Part shown: positions 44,708-54,482 of the stretch, piece after piece
How positions within the stretch are numbered: the stretch's first letter is position 1
How the letters are laid out: each line of letters begins with the position of its first letter
DNA from: Hyphomicrobium_A sp963722495
GTDB taxonomy: Bacteria; Pseudomonadota; Alphaproteobacteria; Rhizobiales; Hyphomicrobiaceae
Reading direction: 5' to 3'
Length of the DNA: 64,000 bases
Assembly: GCA_963722495.1 (NCBI GenBank)
Contig: CAVRND010000028.1
Coordinates: 62,001 to 126,000 of the forward strand
Program-made: the position numbers and the translations under genes
Notes under the pieces: model-generated
The model's input: only the letters and a program-made list of their open reading frames with translations
What the model was told of the DNA's origin: nothing
Databases searched by the model: none

Positions 44708-46101
44708 TCAGAATTTGATGATGGCGCCCGACATTACGAGGTCCAGATCGTCGATCGGCGCGTCGGCGATGATGCCGTTGGCGACGCTTCCCGTTCCGCC
44801 GGCCTTCTGGCGAAGCGTGACGTCGCCTTCGACGTGGCGGTACGACAGGTAGACGATCATTGCCGCCTTATCGATGCCCTGCGCGATACCCGCGCCGAAC
44901 ACTTCCACGCCGGTGCCCCAGATCGCCCAGTTGCCGGCACCCGTCGGATTGAGCGCGTCGCCTGCAGCAATGTTGCGCCGGTTGTTACCGCCGCCCTCGT
45001 AGTCATAGTACTCGCCGTAGACAGTAGTCTTGCCGAGGTCGTGGAACTTCTTTTCGATACCGGCCTGCGTCGACCAGAAGGTCTGGTGGGCGTCGGCGCC
45101 CGTGCCGCCGAACACCGCGGTCTGACCGATAATCTCGTCCGTCTTCTCGCCGGCGCCAAAGTTCACGAACAGTCCCGACTTTTCGTGGATGACGCTGATC
45201 GAGCCGCCGAACTGCCGGCAATCCGCGTCGTTGCTACCCATGCCGTTCTGATTTGCGCAGACGGTGTTGGTCTGACCGTTGTCGGTGACGACGCCGTAGC
45301 CAATGCCGGCCGCGACCTTGAAGCCGCTGAATTCGCCCTCATAGTTGAGCGCGACGTCCCAGAAGTCGTCCTCGCCCCATGACGCCGAAGCAACGAAGCC
45401 GCTGAACTCGGGCGACACATATTTGGCGAGGTTGAATTTGCGCTCGCCCTCACCCGGCTGGTCGCCGCCGTCGCCGATGAGACGGCGCCAGTTGAGGGTG
45501 CTCAAGCCTCCGGTGTTGGCCGAACGAACGAACAGGCCGAGACCCGTATCCTCGACGTCCGAATACTTCGAGAACGAGGCTGTCTGCGTGAGATTGATCT
45601 CGGTGATCTGATCGGTGGCCGAAGCCTGCAGACCCAGCGAGCCCTTCCCGTAGGTCTTGCTCTTCAGATACCAGTAGGAATCGCGCAGATCGAAACCCGT
45701 GTCGGCTGCGGCACCTGTCGGGTCACTTTGTGTGAAGCGTTTCGAGTTGGCGGAGCGCACGCCGACCTCGATCTGATAGCCCGCTTCCCACTCCTTATCG
45801 ATCTTGGCTTTGCCCTTGAAGCGGAAGCGCGTGCGCGAGTTGTCGTTGGTGACGACGTAGGCGTTGCTCTCGGCGCCGTCGTCCCACCACAGCACCGCTT
45901 CGTTCACCTGACCTGAAACTTCGAGCGACACCTTGCGGTTGCCCTTGCGGGCGGTCGTCGATTCCAGCTCGGCGATGCGCTCTTCCAAATCGGCGCAGCA
46001 ATCTCCCCCGAGATCGGCGGCGCTTGCCGGCGCCGTGCTATGAAAAATCCCAGTGCCAGGACCAACGCGAGGTTGATCCTTCCCCCAATTCCCCCAAACA
46101 T
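44708..46101 (-). CDS. outer-membrane porin of the alphaproteobacterial type, frameshifted near start
   Basis: General porin (Porin_2 type). Signal region MFGGIGGRINLALVLALG; a one-base change in a T run near 46045 then gives HSTAPASAADLGGDCCADLE followed by a coiled-coil-like segment LEERIAELESTTARKGNRKV. The barrel begins at SLEVSGQVNEAVLWWDDGAE and ends in a C-terminal phenylalanine (MSGAIIKF), as outer-membrane barrels do. ATG 46101 has GGAG upstream. It sits between the sulfate-binding protein and the transporter operon, but whether it passes sulfate is unknown. Confidence 0.9.
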
Positions 46102-46334
46102 CACAAACTCCTACGCTTACTAGTTACGCAACTTTGGTCGGCTACTTTCTGCTATAGCGGAACGACAGTCCGATATATCAGATTGATCTAACTCAACTTT
46201 TTAGCTGTCCGGCCTCCTCGTCAATGAATGATCGTGACGGTTTATGACAGCGCGCGCATGCTGAAGCGCAACAGACACACTTTTCCGTTGCAGCGGATGA
46301 AATGCGTCTGACGACGAACGGCGAGCAGCGCGCA

Positions 46335-46904
46335 TCAGAACTCTCCGAGCTCGAAAACATCCTCGCTCGCGCGCGGCGCGTACGTCGGCGACGCGTCATT
46401 GCGCAGCGACCAGTAGATATCGAGACCGCGCGGCCAGGCGCCGTAGCCCGCCTCGACGTTGACGTGTCCGGCGGCACCGAGATTGAGCAGCTCTGATCCC
46501 CAGACGTCGGCCCATGCGGCGGCACGTTCGAATGACATCCAGCGATCGTTGGTGCTGGCGACGATGACGGACGGCACGTCAAGGGAGCGCGCGGCGAGAA
46601 TATCGTCTAGTCCGAAGCGCGCCGGATCTGCGGGCGCGACAAGCATCATGCCGGAGATGCGCTCGCCGTAGTCGAATGCCGTTTGCACGGCGGCGAGACA
46701 GCCGAAGCTATGGGCGACGATCCACACGCGGCCCGGGACGCGATTGAGCTCGCGACGCAGCTTTGCCGACCACTGCGGCAGGTTCGCTTGGCTCCAGTCG
46801 CTCTGCACGACGCGCACGCAACCGGAAATCTTGCGCTCGAACCACGATTGCCAGTGGTCGGGACCGCTGCCGTGAAGGCCGGGAACGATGAGCGTCGTAT
46901 CCAT
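46335..46904 (-). CDS. RBBP9/YdeN-family serine hydrolase
   Basis: A 189-residue alpha/beta hydrolase. MDTTLIVPGLHGSGPDHWQS is the family start; nucleophile Ser in WIVAHSFGCLAAVQ, acidic residue in VIVASTNDRWMSFERA and His in GAAGHVNVEAGYGAWPRG. Small single-domain hydrolases of this type act on unidentified esters or amides. It lies between sbp and the porin on the same strand, with large gaps, so operon membership is doubtful. Confidence 0.9.
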   Translation of the reverse strand: MDTTLIVPGLHGSGPDHWQSWFERKISGCVRVVQSDWSQANLPQWSAKLRRELNRVPGRVWIVAHSFGCLAAVQTAFDYGERISGMMLVAPADPARFGLDDILAARSLDVPSVIVASTNDRWMSFERAAAWADVWGSELLNLGAAGHVNVEAGYGAWPRGLDIYWSLRNDASPTYAPRASEDVFELGEF

Positions 46905-47032
46905 GCCGTGCCTCGTGACGTCGAGTTCGTTAGAGGCTCGTGAGCCGCCTTCCAGCGCTTCATCCCCAGAAGGGTCCCCCGCGCGGAAGGCGGCGCACGT
47001 GCTGACGATCGGCTCGGGGAGAGGGACCTCGA

Positions 47033-48136
47033 TCAGCGAACGGCGTGGGTCCGTAGCTGATCGAGGTTTTGACCGATCGTCGTCGTTTCGAAGTCCAGAT
47101 CAGCTTTTGCTGGGAGAGCAGCGCCGGGGACGTAGATCTGGTCGAAGGTCGCGCCGTCCTTGAAGTGCGTCTCGTAGGCCTTCTTCCAGCCGCCGAACGC
47201 ATCGTCGATGGTGAACAGCTTGATCTTCGGGAACTTGTCGGCGTACTTCGCAGCCACCTTCTCATCGGTCGGGCGGTAGAAATTCTTTGCCGCGATCTCC
47301 TGGCCTTCCGGCGAGTAGAGATACTCGAGGTAGGCTTCGGCGACCTTGCGGGTGCCCTTCTTGTCGACGTTCTTGTCGACGACGGAGACGGGCGGCTGAG
47401 CAAGGATGCTCACCGACGGAACGACGATCTCGAACTTGTCGGGACCCAGCTCCTTGATCGCCAGCTCGGCTTCATTCTCCCAGGAGATGAAGACGTCGCC
47501 GACGCCGCGCTCGACGAACGTCGTCGTCGAACCGCGAGCGCCCGAGTCGAGCACCGCGACGTTCTTGTAGAGCTTGGTGACGAAGTCCTTCGCCTTGTCG
47601 GCGCCGCCGTACTTTTGATCGGCGTAGTGCCAGGCAGCCAGATAGTTCCACTGCGCACCGCCCGATGTCTTCGGGTTGGGCGTGATCACCGAGACGCCTT
47701 CCTTAGCGAGATCGTCCCAGTCCTTGATGCCCTTCGGATTGCCCTTGCGGACGAGCAGAACGATGGTCGAGGTGTAGGGCGTCGACGCGAGCGGCAGACG
47801 CTTCTGCCAATCCGCCGGCAGCAGTTTCGCCTTGTCGGCGATGGCGTCGATATCGCGGGCGAGCGCCAGGGTGACGACGTCGGCCTCGAGGCCGTCGATC
47901 ACTGCGCGGCCCTGCTTGCCGGAGCCGCCGTGCGACTGCTGGATGGTGACGTCTTCGCCGGTCTTCTCTTTCCAGTGCTTAACAAACGCGGCATTGAACT
48001 CCTGGTAGAGTTCGCGCGTGGGATCATAGGAAACATTCAGGAGCGTCGTCTGGGCCAGCGCAACGTGCGCGCCGCCGACGAGCCCAGCGGCGACGGCGAG
48101 TGCCAACGCCTTCCGCCGGGTGAAATTGATCTTCAT
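47033..48136 (-). CDS. sbp: sulfate-binding periplasmic protein
   Basis: Substrate-binding subunit of the sulfate importer. Signal peptide from ATG 48136 (FTRRKALALAVAAGLVGGAHVALA). Sbp-type blocks: LLNVSYDPTRELYQEFNAAF, IQQSHGGSGKQGRAVIDGLE, ADVVTLALARDIDAIA, NPKTSGGAQWNYLAAWHYAD and VSWENEAELAIKELG-like sequence. Ends QLRTHAVR. Its own gene unit, 3.2 kb upstream of cysT on the same strand. ATG 48136 follows GAGAGGATG. Confidence 0.95.
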   Translation of the reverse strand: MKINFTRRKALALAVAAGLVGGAHVALAQTTLLNVSYDPTRELYQEFNAAFVKHWKEKTGEDVTIQQSHGGSGKQGRAVIDGLEADVVTLALARDIDAIADKAKLLPADWQKRLPLASTPYTSTIVLLVRKGNPKGIKDWDDLAKEGVSVITPNPKTSGGAQWNYLAAWHYADQKYGGADKAKDFVTKLYKNVAVLDSGARGSTTTFVERGVGDVFISWENEAELAIKELGPDKFEIVVPSVSILAQPPVSVVDKNVDKKGTRKVAEAYLEYLYSPEGQEIAAKNFYRPTDEKVAAKYADKFPKIKLFTIDDAFGGWKKAYETHFKDGATFDQIYVPGAALPAKADLDFETTTIGQNLDQLRTHAVR

Positions 48137-48434
48137 CGGTGCATCCTCTCTGTCCGTGACCTCAACCAATGCGGTCCGGGGAAGAGAGAACTAACGACGG
48201 GGCAGATTTAACCGAACCAAGAAGAAATTCTGAGCTTATTCGGATTCCTGCAGTGGCACGTGCCGGCGCATTGCGTTTTGCGCGCCGATCGACGCGCGCA
48301 GGATTTGAGCGCGTTCGTGAGCCTTACGAGCCACACTCCACGCCATTCATCAGCACACATCGGTTGCCAACGTCACGCGTTTGCCCGAGGGTGAAGCGCC
48401 GTTCAATACCTGCTCTTTCTGGGATGCTATTTCA

Positions 48435-49196
48435 ATGACGCCGCCGTTCTGCGCACGATTGTTGCGCGCAAGTGTTTGCTTCGCTGCTCTCGTTCTCATT
48501 CCCGCACTCGATACGAGCGTGCCGTTCCTTTGGCGCCTTTCGAGTGCCGCTGCCGACACGAACGATCCCGCCGAGAAGGCGTTCGAGGCGGCGAAGGGCC
48601 TTGGCACCGTCGACGCCTGGGAAGCGTTCCTCAAGAGCTATCCCTCCGGCTTTCATGCAGATCTTGCTCGCGCCTACATCAAGAAGGTGGGCGAAGGGGC
48701 GCAGGCTCCTGCGGCCGCTCCTGCCGCCTCCACACCGAACGAATTTCCGGCTGGCGCGGGCTCTTGGGGCGGCATCGTACGCGACGGTCCCGGGCAGGAT
48801 CACCGCAAGCTCGACAGCCTAAACGAAGGCGAGCCGATTACGCTGCTCGAGCGCACCGATGTCGTCGTCGACGGCTATCCGTGGTTCAAGATTTCCTTTC
48901 GCGGGGGCCACACCGGCTACAAATGGGGTGGAATTCTCTGCTCGACGGGAACTGAACGACCCGACCTTTACAAGACGTGCCCTCCAGCATCGGAGGCTGT
49001 AAGTGGCGTCAAGGATACCTCAGCAGAGTGCAAAAAGAGCGGTGGCGAGTGGGACGGGCGTCGCTGCCAGCCCGCCGGCTTCTTCGACGAACCGAAGAAA
49101 AAGAAGACGCAGCCTGCGAAGAAAAAAACGAAGTGCCCCACCGGGCAGTACCTCAATCAGAATGGCGTCTGCCAGCCGAACGAGACGGGCGGCTGA
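48435..49196 (+). CDS. exported SH3-domain protein
   Basis: About 253 residues. Hydrophobic N-terminus (LLRASVCFAALVLIPALDTS), a helical stretch AEKAFEAAKGLGTVDAWEAF with LKSYPSGFHADLARAYIKKV, as found in caspase- or SH3-linked proteins of this order, then a bacterial SH3 domain (SWGGIVRDGPGQDHRKLDSL, GEPITLLERTDVVVDGYPWF, GGHTGYKWGGILC). The C-terminus is cysteine-containing and lysine-rich (KKKKTQPAKKKTKCPTGQYL). SH3 domains of this type bind peptidoglycan. ATG 48435 chosen; upstream in-frame starts exist. Confidence 0.8.
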   Translation: MTPPFCARLLRASVCFAALVLIPALDTSVPFLWRLSSAAADTNDPAEKAFEAAKGLGTVDAWEAFLKSYPSGFHADLARAYIKKVGEGAQAPAAAPAASTPNEFPAGAGSWGGIVRDGPGQDHRKLDSLNEGEPITLLERTDVVVDGYPWFKISFRGGHTGYKWGGILCSTGTERPDLYKTCPPASEAVSGVKDTSAECKKSGGEWDGRRCQPAGFFDEPKKKKTQPAKKKTKCPTGQYLNQNGVCQPNETGG

Positions 49197-49202
49197 GCGG
49201 CA

Positions 49203-50366
49203 TCATTTCTTGTGGGCGGCCTGGCCGGCGACCCAGGTGTCGAGCACTTCGATGGTCTCGGGATTGAATGCGACCATGTCGGCGCGGAACGCCGGCGCGA
49301 GCCGCCCGAGGATTGTTCCCAGACCGAGAAACTCGGCCGGCTCGGTGGAGGCGTAGCGCAGTGCGCTCGTCAGTGGCACGCCGAGATCGCGCACAGTGTT
49401 GCGAACCGCAGTTGCCATATCCAGCGCGGCGCCGGCGAGCGTGCCGTCGGCGCGCGTGCAGCGCCCATCCTGCACAGTCATCTCCAGTCCGTTGAGCGTG
49501 AAGCTCGTCTTGCGCCCGCCCACCGGCGGCATGGCGTCCGTCACCAGCATGGGCCTGGCCTCGCCGCGCAACGCCAAGCGTAACATTTGCGCCGAGACGT
49601 GTTCGCCGTCGACGATCATGCCAATGTAGGCGCACGGCGACTCCAGCGCGGCGGCGATGGGCCCGGGATCGCGGCTGCTGAGCGGCCGCATGGCGTTGAA
49701 TAGATGCGTGAAGCCTGTGAGGCCATCGGCGAGAGCCACTTTGGTCTCGGCGTAGGTCGCCATCGAATGCCCGAGCGAGACGCGCACACCACACCGCGAC
49801 AGCTCGGCGATGAAGCCCTCCGGCACGCGCTCAGGCGCCAACGTGACGAGCACGGCGCCGCCTGGCCACGACGTCAGCAGCTGGAGATCCCGCGCATCGG
49901 GCGCGCGGAACATGGCGGCGTCATGCACGCCGCGCTTCTCCGGCGAAAGGAAGGGTCCCTCGATGTGAATGCCGAGCACGCTCGGGTTCTCGGCCGCGGC
50001 GCTCTGCGCCGCAGCCATGGCGGCGCGCATCTTGTCGTACGTGTCGCTGATCAGCGTCGGCAGAAGCCCGGTGGTGCCGAAGCGGCGGTGTGCGGCGGCG
50101 ATGGCGTTGATGCCCTCGACCGTCGGTGTGTCGTTGAACAGGACGTCACCGCCGCCGTTCACCTGCACGTCGATGAAGCCAGGCGCCAGCCACGCTTCGC
50201 CAGGCAAGACATGCACCGGCATCGACGACGGTAGCTCGCCGAAGGGTTTGAGGTCGACGATATGCGCGCCTTCGATGATGACGGCACTATCGCGAACCAC
50301 CGCGACGCCGTCGAAGATGCAGCTTGCCGCTATGGCGTGCGTAGATGATCCGTTTGTGACGCTCAT
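49203..50366 (-). CDS. nagA: N-acetylglucosamine-6-phosphate deacetylase
   Basis: Amidohydrolase-superfamily enzyme converting GlcNAc-6-P to GlcN-6-P and acetate. Blocks: APGFIDVQVNGGGDVLFNDT, GIHIEGPFLSPEKRGVHD (metal Glu), VSLGHSMATYAETKVAL and GFTHLFNAMRPLSSRDPG (metal histidines), and LVTDAMPPVGGRK (catalytic Asp). Start ATG 50366 overlaps the stop of the SIS-domain gene by 4 bp. Its substrate can come from MurQ (divergent gene) or from NagK. Confidence 0.95.
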   Translation of the reverse strand: MSVTNGSSTHAIAASCIFDGVAVVRDSAVIIEGAHIVDLKPFGELPSSMPVHVLPGEAWLAPGFIDVQVNGGGDVLFNDTPTVEGINAIAAAHRRFGTTGLLPTLISDTYDKMRAAMAAAQSAAAENPSVLGIHIEGPFLSPEKRGVHDAAMFRAPDARDLQLLTSWPGGAVLVTLAPERVPEGFIAELSRCGVRVSLGHSMATYAETKVALADGLTGFTHLFNAMRPLSSRDPGPIAAALESPCAYIGMIVDGEHVSAQMLRLALRGEARPMLVTDAMPPVGGRKTSFTLNGLEMTVQDGRCTRADGTLAGAALDMATAVRNTVRDLGVPLTSALRYASTEPAEFLGLGTILGRLAPAFRADMVAFNPETIEVLDTWVAGQAAHKK

Positions 50367-51412
50367 AGTGTGCTGGTCACCTTGCTGAGATGGCGTGGAC
50401 GGTCGACGTCGATATCCAGGTGCTGCGCCACCTCCACCGCCATCGCGTAGAAGCTCTGTATGAGACAGATGGCGTCCGCTTCCGGCTGGTCGGGCGGCAG
50501 CGTGGGCAGTCGCGTACCGCTCGTTTCGCCGTACTCGGCGACGAAGAGCGCCGTGCCCATGCGGCGCAGTTCGCCGGCAAGCTGGCGCATACCGGGCGCT
50601 GCCGCGTCGGTCGGCATGAACATCAGAATGGGATAGCGCGAGGACACAAGCGATACCGGCCCGTGCAGGAATTCCGCGCCGCTGAACGCCTCGGCGTGGC
50701 GGTTGCACGTCTCCTTGAGCTTCAACGCGGCTTCGCGCGCAATGGCCAGCGTCGATCCGCGCCCAATCGTGACGAGGCTTCCCGCATTGGCAACCGCCGG
50801 CACGGCCGCACTCCAGTCGAGAGCCGCCGCCGCCGCCAGCCGCTCAGGCAGGCGCACGATCGCCTTTTTCAGCGCCGGTTCATTTGCCCAGTGCGCCGTC
50901 AGCCGCGCCAGCGCCGCGACAGTAGCAATGAATGTCTTCGTCGCCGCGACGCTCAGCTCAGGCCCGGCGCAAATCGGCAGCACGAAATCGCAGGTGTCGG
51001 CCAGCGGCGAGTCGGGCGCATTGGTGATCGCGACCGTCAGTGCACCGGACGCCTTGGCACTCGCCGTCATGGCGATGAGATCGTCGCTGCGACCCGATTG
51101 CGAGATGGCCAGCACCAGTTGATCTTTCAGGTGCATCGACTGGCCGTAGATGCTGGCGATGCTCGGGGCTGCCGGCGCGACGGGAATACCGACGTAGCGC
51201 TCGATGAGATGCTTGCCGAACGCCGCCGCGTGCGCCGAGCTGCCGCGCGCGATCGTGACCACGACCTGCGGCGGCCGTTGCTTGAGGCGCTGCACGAGTT
51301 CGGCCAAGGGCAACGCGAGCGCCTGCTCCTGGCGCGATACGGCCACGGGAGCTTCGCTCAGCTCCTGCGCCATCTGTGCCTTGAGATTTCCCATCTTCCC
51401 CACCGGCCTCAT
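50363..51412 (-). CDS. double SIS-domain sugar-phosphate isomerase/deaminase
   Basis: About 349 residues with two SIS domains, similar to the C-terminal isomerase half of GlmS and to AgaS. Blocks: VVVTIARGSSAHAAAFGKHL, LAISQSGRSDDLIAMTASAK, PELSVAATKTFIATVAALAR, GRGSTLAIAREAALKLKETC, and AEAFSGAEFLHGPVSLVS. In this cluster it most likely deaminates glucosamine-6-phosphate to fructose-6-phosphate, replacing NagB. ATG 51412 overlaps the nagK stop (ATGA); ATG 51394 is an alternative start. Its stop overlaps nagA. Confidence 0.92.
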   Translation of the reverse strand: MRPVGKMGNLKAQMAQELSEAPVAVSRQEQALALPLAELVQRLKQRPPQVVVTIARGSSAHAAAFGKHLIERYVGIPVAPAAPSIASIYGQSMHLKDQLVLAISQSGRSDDLIAMTASAKASGALTVAITNAPDSPLADTCDFVLPICAGPELSVAATKTFIATVAALARLTAHWANEPALKKAIVRLPERLAAAAALDWSAAVPAVANAGSLVTIGRGSTLAIAREAALKLKETCNRHAEAFSGAEFLHGPVSLVSSRYPILMFMPTDAAAPGMRQLAGELRRMGTALFVAEYGETSGTRLPTLPPDQPEADAICLIQSFYAMAVEVAQHLDIDVDRPRHLSKVTSTL

Positions 51413-52314
51413 CCCAGATTGACCGCCGGCTGCAGCAGCGCCAGAGCCTCGGCTTCCCGCCGTGCCATCTGCAAGGCGCCGCTCAGCGCATCGCCCTGCG
51501 GCGGGACCAAATGCTCCTGCGTTGACGGAGCGAGCCACGGCTCGATGCTGTTAGATATGCCGCCCGCAAGCGCCAACCTCGCAACGCCGAGTGTGACCAA
51601 GCGCGCGGCGATCACGTCGATGTGGGCGGCAGCGGCACGCATGAGCTGGTGCGCCGCCGCGTCGTCGCGCGTAGCATACTCCAGAACGAGCGGCGCCAAT
51701 GACGCGAAGTCGCGCGGACGGGCAGCACCCATCCAACGGACGATGGCGTGCGGATCGCCGTCGAACCGCTCGAGTACCTTCTTCAGCAACCCGCTCCAGC
51801 GCTTGCGGCCGTCGTACGCCCATAGCACTTGGCGCGCCGCCTCACAGCCGATCCAGGCGCCGCTGCCTTCGTCGGAAACCGGAAAACCCCACCCCCCGAC
51901 GCGATGCTCGCGACCGCCGACGACGCCCCAGCCGACGCTGCCGGTGCCGACGATAATGATGCCGCCGTCCTTGCCGCCGTGTGCACCGACGCACGCCGCA
52001 TGCGCATCGGTGGTGATGATCGTGTGTCGGAAGGGAAGCGGGTAGGCGCGCGCTGCGGCAACGTACGTCGGTTCGCTGGCGCCGGCCAGGGCCAGGCAGC
52101 CGACGATATCGGCCTCCTCGAGCGTCAACCCGGCTTGCCCCAACGCCTCGTCGGTCGCCCGCAGCACCGCCGCAAAACTGTCCGCTATGCCGAAGCGCAC
52201 GTTGGCGGGGCCGGCCGTCCCCTCGCCGCGGATCTGGCCCTTGAGGTCGATGAGGCGGGCACGGCAACCCGTTCCGCCCCCATCTACACCAAGAAGTAAT
52301 GCCGTCCCGACCAT
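51409..52314 (-). CDS. nagK: N-acetylglucosamine kinase (BadF/BadG family)
   Basis: A 301-residue ASKHA-fold kinase. Phosphate-1 motif LLLGVDGGGTGCRARLID, TTDAHAACVGAHGGKDGGII with IVGTGSVGWGVV (phosphate-2 type), EGSGAWIGCEAARQVLWAYD, and ARLALAGGISNSIEPWL. Phosphorylates GlcNAc, and perhaps other amino sugars. ATG 52314 is chosen because GTGAGGATC lies upstream; an earlier ATG at 52335 would lie inside the inverted repeat at 52330. First gene of nagK-SIS-nagA. Confidence 0.9.
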   Translation of the reverse strand: MVGTALLLGVDGGGTGCRARLIDLKGQIRGEGTAGPANVRFGIADSFAAVLRATDEALGQAGLTLEEADIVGCLALAGASEPTYVAAARAYPLPFRHTIITTDAHAACVGAHGGKDGGIIIVGTGSVGWGVVGGREHRVGGWGFPVSDEGSGAWIGCEAARQVLWAYDGRKRWSGLLKKVLERFDGDPHAIVRWMGAARPRDFASLAPLVLEYATRDDAAAHQLMRAAAAHIDVIAARLVTLGVARLALAGGISNSIEPWLAPSTQEHLVPPQGDALSGALQMARREAEALALLQPAVNLG

Positions 52315-52329
52315 TGGATGCACGATCCT

Positions 52330-52351
52330 CACCATCTACGTTATGTAGGTG
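52330..52351. promoter_or_regulatory. candidate operator between nagK and murQ
   Basis: Imperfect inverted repeat with outer arms CACC and GGTG and inner arms CTAC and GTAG around the centre GTTAT. It is in the 84-bp gap between the divergent nagK and murQ starts, where a shared regulator could control both. No local regulator gene is visible. Confidence 0.4.
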
Positions 52352-52398
52352 CGCAACTATAAACGTGCCCGCCAACAGTTAGTGCCAACGCTGCCCCC

Positions 52399-53295
52399 AT
52401 GAATACGGAACGGTTAAGTCCACGCTACGCCGACATCGAGCTCTGGCAACCCGGCGATATCCTCGACGCCTTGATGGAGGGGCAATTGGCCTCCGTCGCG
52501 GCTGTGCGGGCGGCTGGACCGGCCCTCGAGCAGGCCGCGCTCGCCATCGAAGCAAGGCTGCGCAAGCAGGGACGGCTGATTTATGCCGGCGCCGGCACCT
52601 CCGGGCGGCTTGCCGTCCAGGACGGCGCCGAGCTGATGCCGACGTTCAGTTGGCCCGCCGATCGATTGTTGCTGCTGCTAGCCGGCGGCGACAAGGCGAT
52701 GACGCAGGCTGTCGAAGGCGCCGAGGACGACGTGGCGCGAGCGGCCGAGCTGATCGACGAGCACGGGGTCGACGCCACCGACGTGCTCATCGCCACGGCG
52801 GCGAGCGGGACGACGCCCTTTACCGTGACCTGCCTGCGCGAAGCACGCCGGCGCGGCGCCTTGACCGTCGGCATCGCCAACAATCCGGGCGCACCACTGC
52901 TTGCCGAGGCCGAACACCCGATCCTGCTGGCCACCGGCCCAGAGCCGATCGCCGGCTCGACTCGCATGAATGCCGGCACGGCCCAACGTATCGCGCTCAA
53001 TCTTCTCTCCACGCTGGTGATGATCCGCTTGGGGCGGATTTACCGCGGCATGATGGTCGAGGTGCAGGCCTGCAATGCCAAGCTCGCCACACGCAGCGAA
53101 AAAATGGTCGCCGAGCTCACAGGCCAGGGTGAGACTCAGGTGCGTGAGGCCCTCGAGCGATCGAACGGCAGCGTCAAGCTCGCGGTTTTGTTGCTGCAGG
53201 GCTACCAACTCGAGGACGCCGAAGCGGCGTTGGAACAGGTCGGCGGCGGACTGCGCTTCGCCATCGATCACCTGGCGAAAAACGGCTCGACTTAG
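52399..53295 (+). CDS. murQ: N-acetylmuramic acid 6-phosphate etherase
   Basis: Cleaves MurNAc-6-P into GlcNAc-6-P and D-lactate, a peptidoglycan recycling step. A 298-residue SIS-domain enzyme: TERLSPRYADIELW start, IYAGAGTSGRLAVQDGAELM with catalytic Glu, VLIATAASGTTPFTVTCLRE, GIANNPGAPLLAEAEHPILL, GPEPIAGSTRMNAGTAQRIA and GRIYRGMMVEVQACNAKLAT. Divergent from nagK-SIS-nagA, which would use its product. No MurNAc kinase (AnmK/AmgK) gene is visible nearby. Confidence 0.96.
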   Translation: MNTERLSPRYADIELWQPGDILDALMEGQLASVAAVRAAGPALEQAALAIEARLRKQGRLIYAGAGTSGRLAVQDGAELMPTFSWPADRLLLLLAGGDKAMTQAVEGAEDDVARAAELIDEHGVDATDVLIATAASGTTPFTVTCLREARRRGALTVGIANNPGAPLLAEAEHPILLATGPEPIAGSTRMNAGTAQRIALNLLSTLVMIRLGRIYRGMMVEVQACNAKLATRSEKMVAELTGQGETQVREALERSNGSVKLAVLLLQGYQLEDAEAALEQVGGGLRFAIDHLAKNGST

Positions 53296-53590
53296 CCCAA
53301 CAATTTGATCCACGCACAATTGCGCTCGGGCGTCGCGATATCGGCTGCCCATTGTTCCATTCAGAAGCGCTCCATTCACACGGCATTAGCAAAGCCCGCC
53401 CGAAAGAGCCTTGCAGTCGGTATGAATCAAATCGCGTGAACCGCATTCGCACCACGTAAACATGGTTCGGCAGTTTCAGGTTGAGATCGATCGCAGCATC
53501 GACGTTGATGCACTCACTCACCGCTGGAGAGCGTCGCGGTGAGGGGCCCAGGTACGTGCGGGCCGGGTGGATGCGGTCGACGAGGACGGA

Positions 53591-54482
53591 ATGTCGAGCC
53601 CGGAAGACGGAGGCGCCGCAGCGGGCGGCCTCTCCGAACTGGCAACGATTGCCGGGGCAGAAAATTCAATTGAAACGGCTGGTGCGCGTGGACCCAATGC
53701 GCTGAAGCGTATCGGTCGCTACGCCGCCTGCGCCGCGATCTTTGGCGTCGTCTTGGGCCTTGGCGCGCATCTCGTGTTGCATGTTGCCATGGCGCAGCTC
53801 GGGCCGCCGCCGCTGCAGACGGTATCCCATCTGCTGCCCACCTCCGCATCCTCTGAACCCGACCAGAAGCAGGAACCGACGCCGGTTGCACTGGCGCCCG
53901 AGCAGGTCGATCCGCGCTATCTGCGCATGCTGTTCGCGTTCGAGGACCGGCGCTTCTACTCGCATTACGGCGTCGATCCCTTCGGCATCGTCCGCGCCGC
54001 GCGCGATCTCGTGTGGAAACAACGCGTCGTCACCGGCGGCTCCACTTTGACCATGCAGGTCGCCCGCCTGCTCGACAACCAATACAAACGCACGGCTTCA
54101 GTGAAGCTCCGGCAGATCGTCCGTGCCTTCCAGCTCGAGCAGCAGCTCAGCAAGAAAGAGATCCTCAGCCTCTATCTCGGCCTCGCTCCCTTCGGCGGGC
54201 GCGTCAAAGGCGTCCGCGCCGCATCACTCAAATACTTCGGCAAGGGGCCGCAGAACCTGACGGATGCCGAAGCCGCCCTGCTCGTCGCACTGCCGCAGGC
54301 GCCCGAAGCGCGCCGCCTTGATCGCAACGCCAAGGCCGCCCTTCGCGCGCGCAATTTCGTCCTCAGAACCGTCACTACCGCCGGCATCCTGACGCCGGAG
54401 GAAGCCCAGCGCGCCCAGCTGGAACCCGTCGCAGCTCCGAGCCCCCCGATGCCCCCAACCCCGGAGATGAAGCCCGTGCTGA
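53591..54482 (+). CDS. glycosyltransferase family 51 (peptidoglycan polymerase) without transpeptidase domain, frameshifted at the 3' end
   Basis: Membrane-anchored peptidoglycan glycosyltransferase. One hydrophobic segment (YAACAAIFGVVLGLGAHLVL), then GT51 motifs: AFEDRRFYSHYGVDPFGIVR with catalytic Glu118, GGSTLTMQVARLLDNQYKRT from Gly149, QLEQQLSKKEILSLYLGLAP and NLTDAEAALLVALPQAPEAR. Length about 297 codons, against 700-800 for class A PBPs; no penicillin-binding domain follows. Sequence resembles the PBP1C N-terminal half. As written its frame runs on into the next gene's region. A one-base change near the end gives TGA 54480-54482, directly before the next ATG. ATG 53591 has GAGGACGGA upstream. 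Confidence 0.82.
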
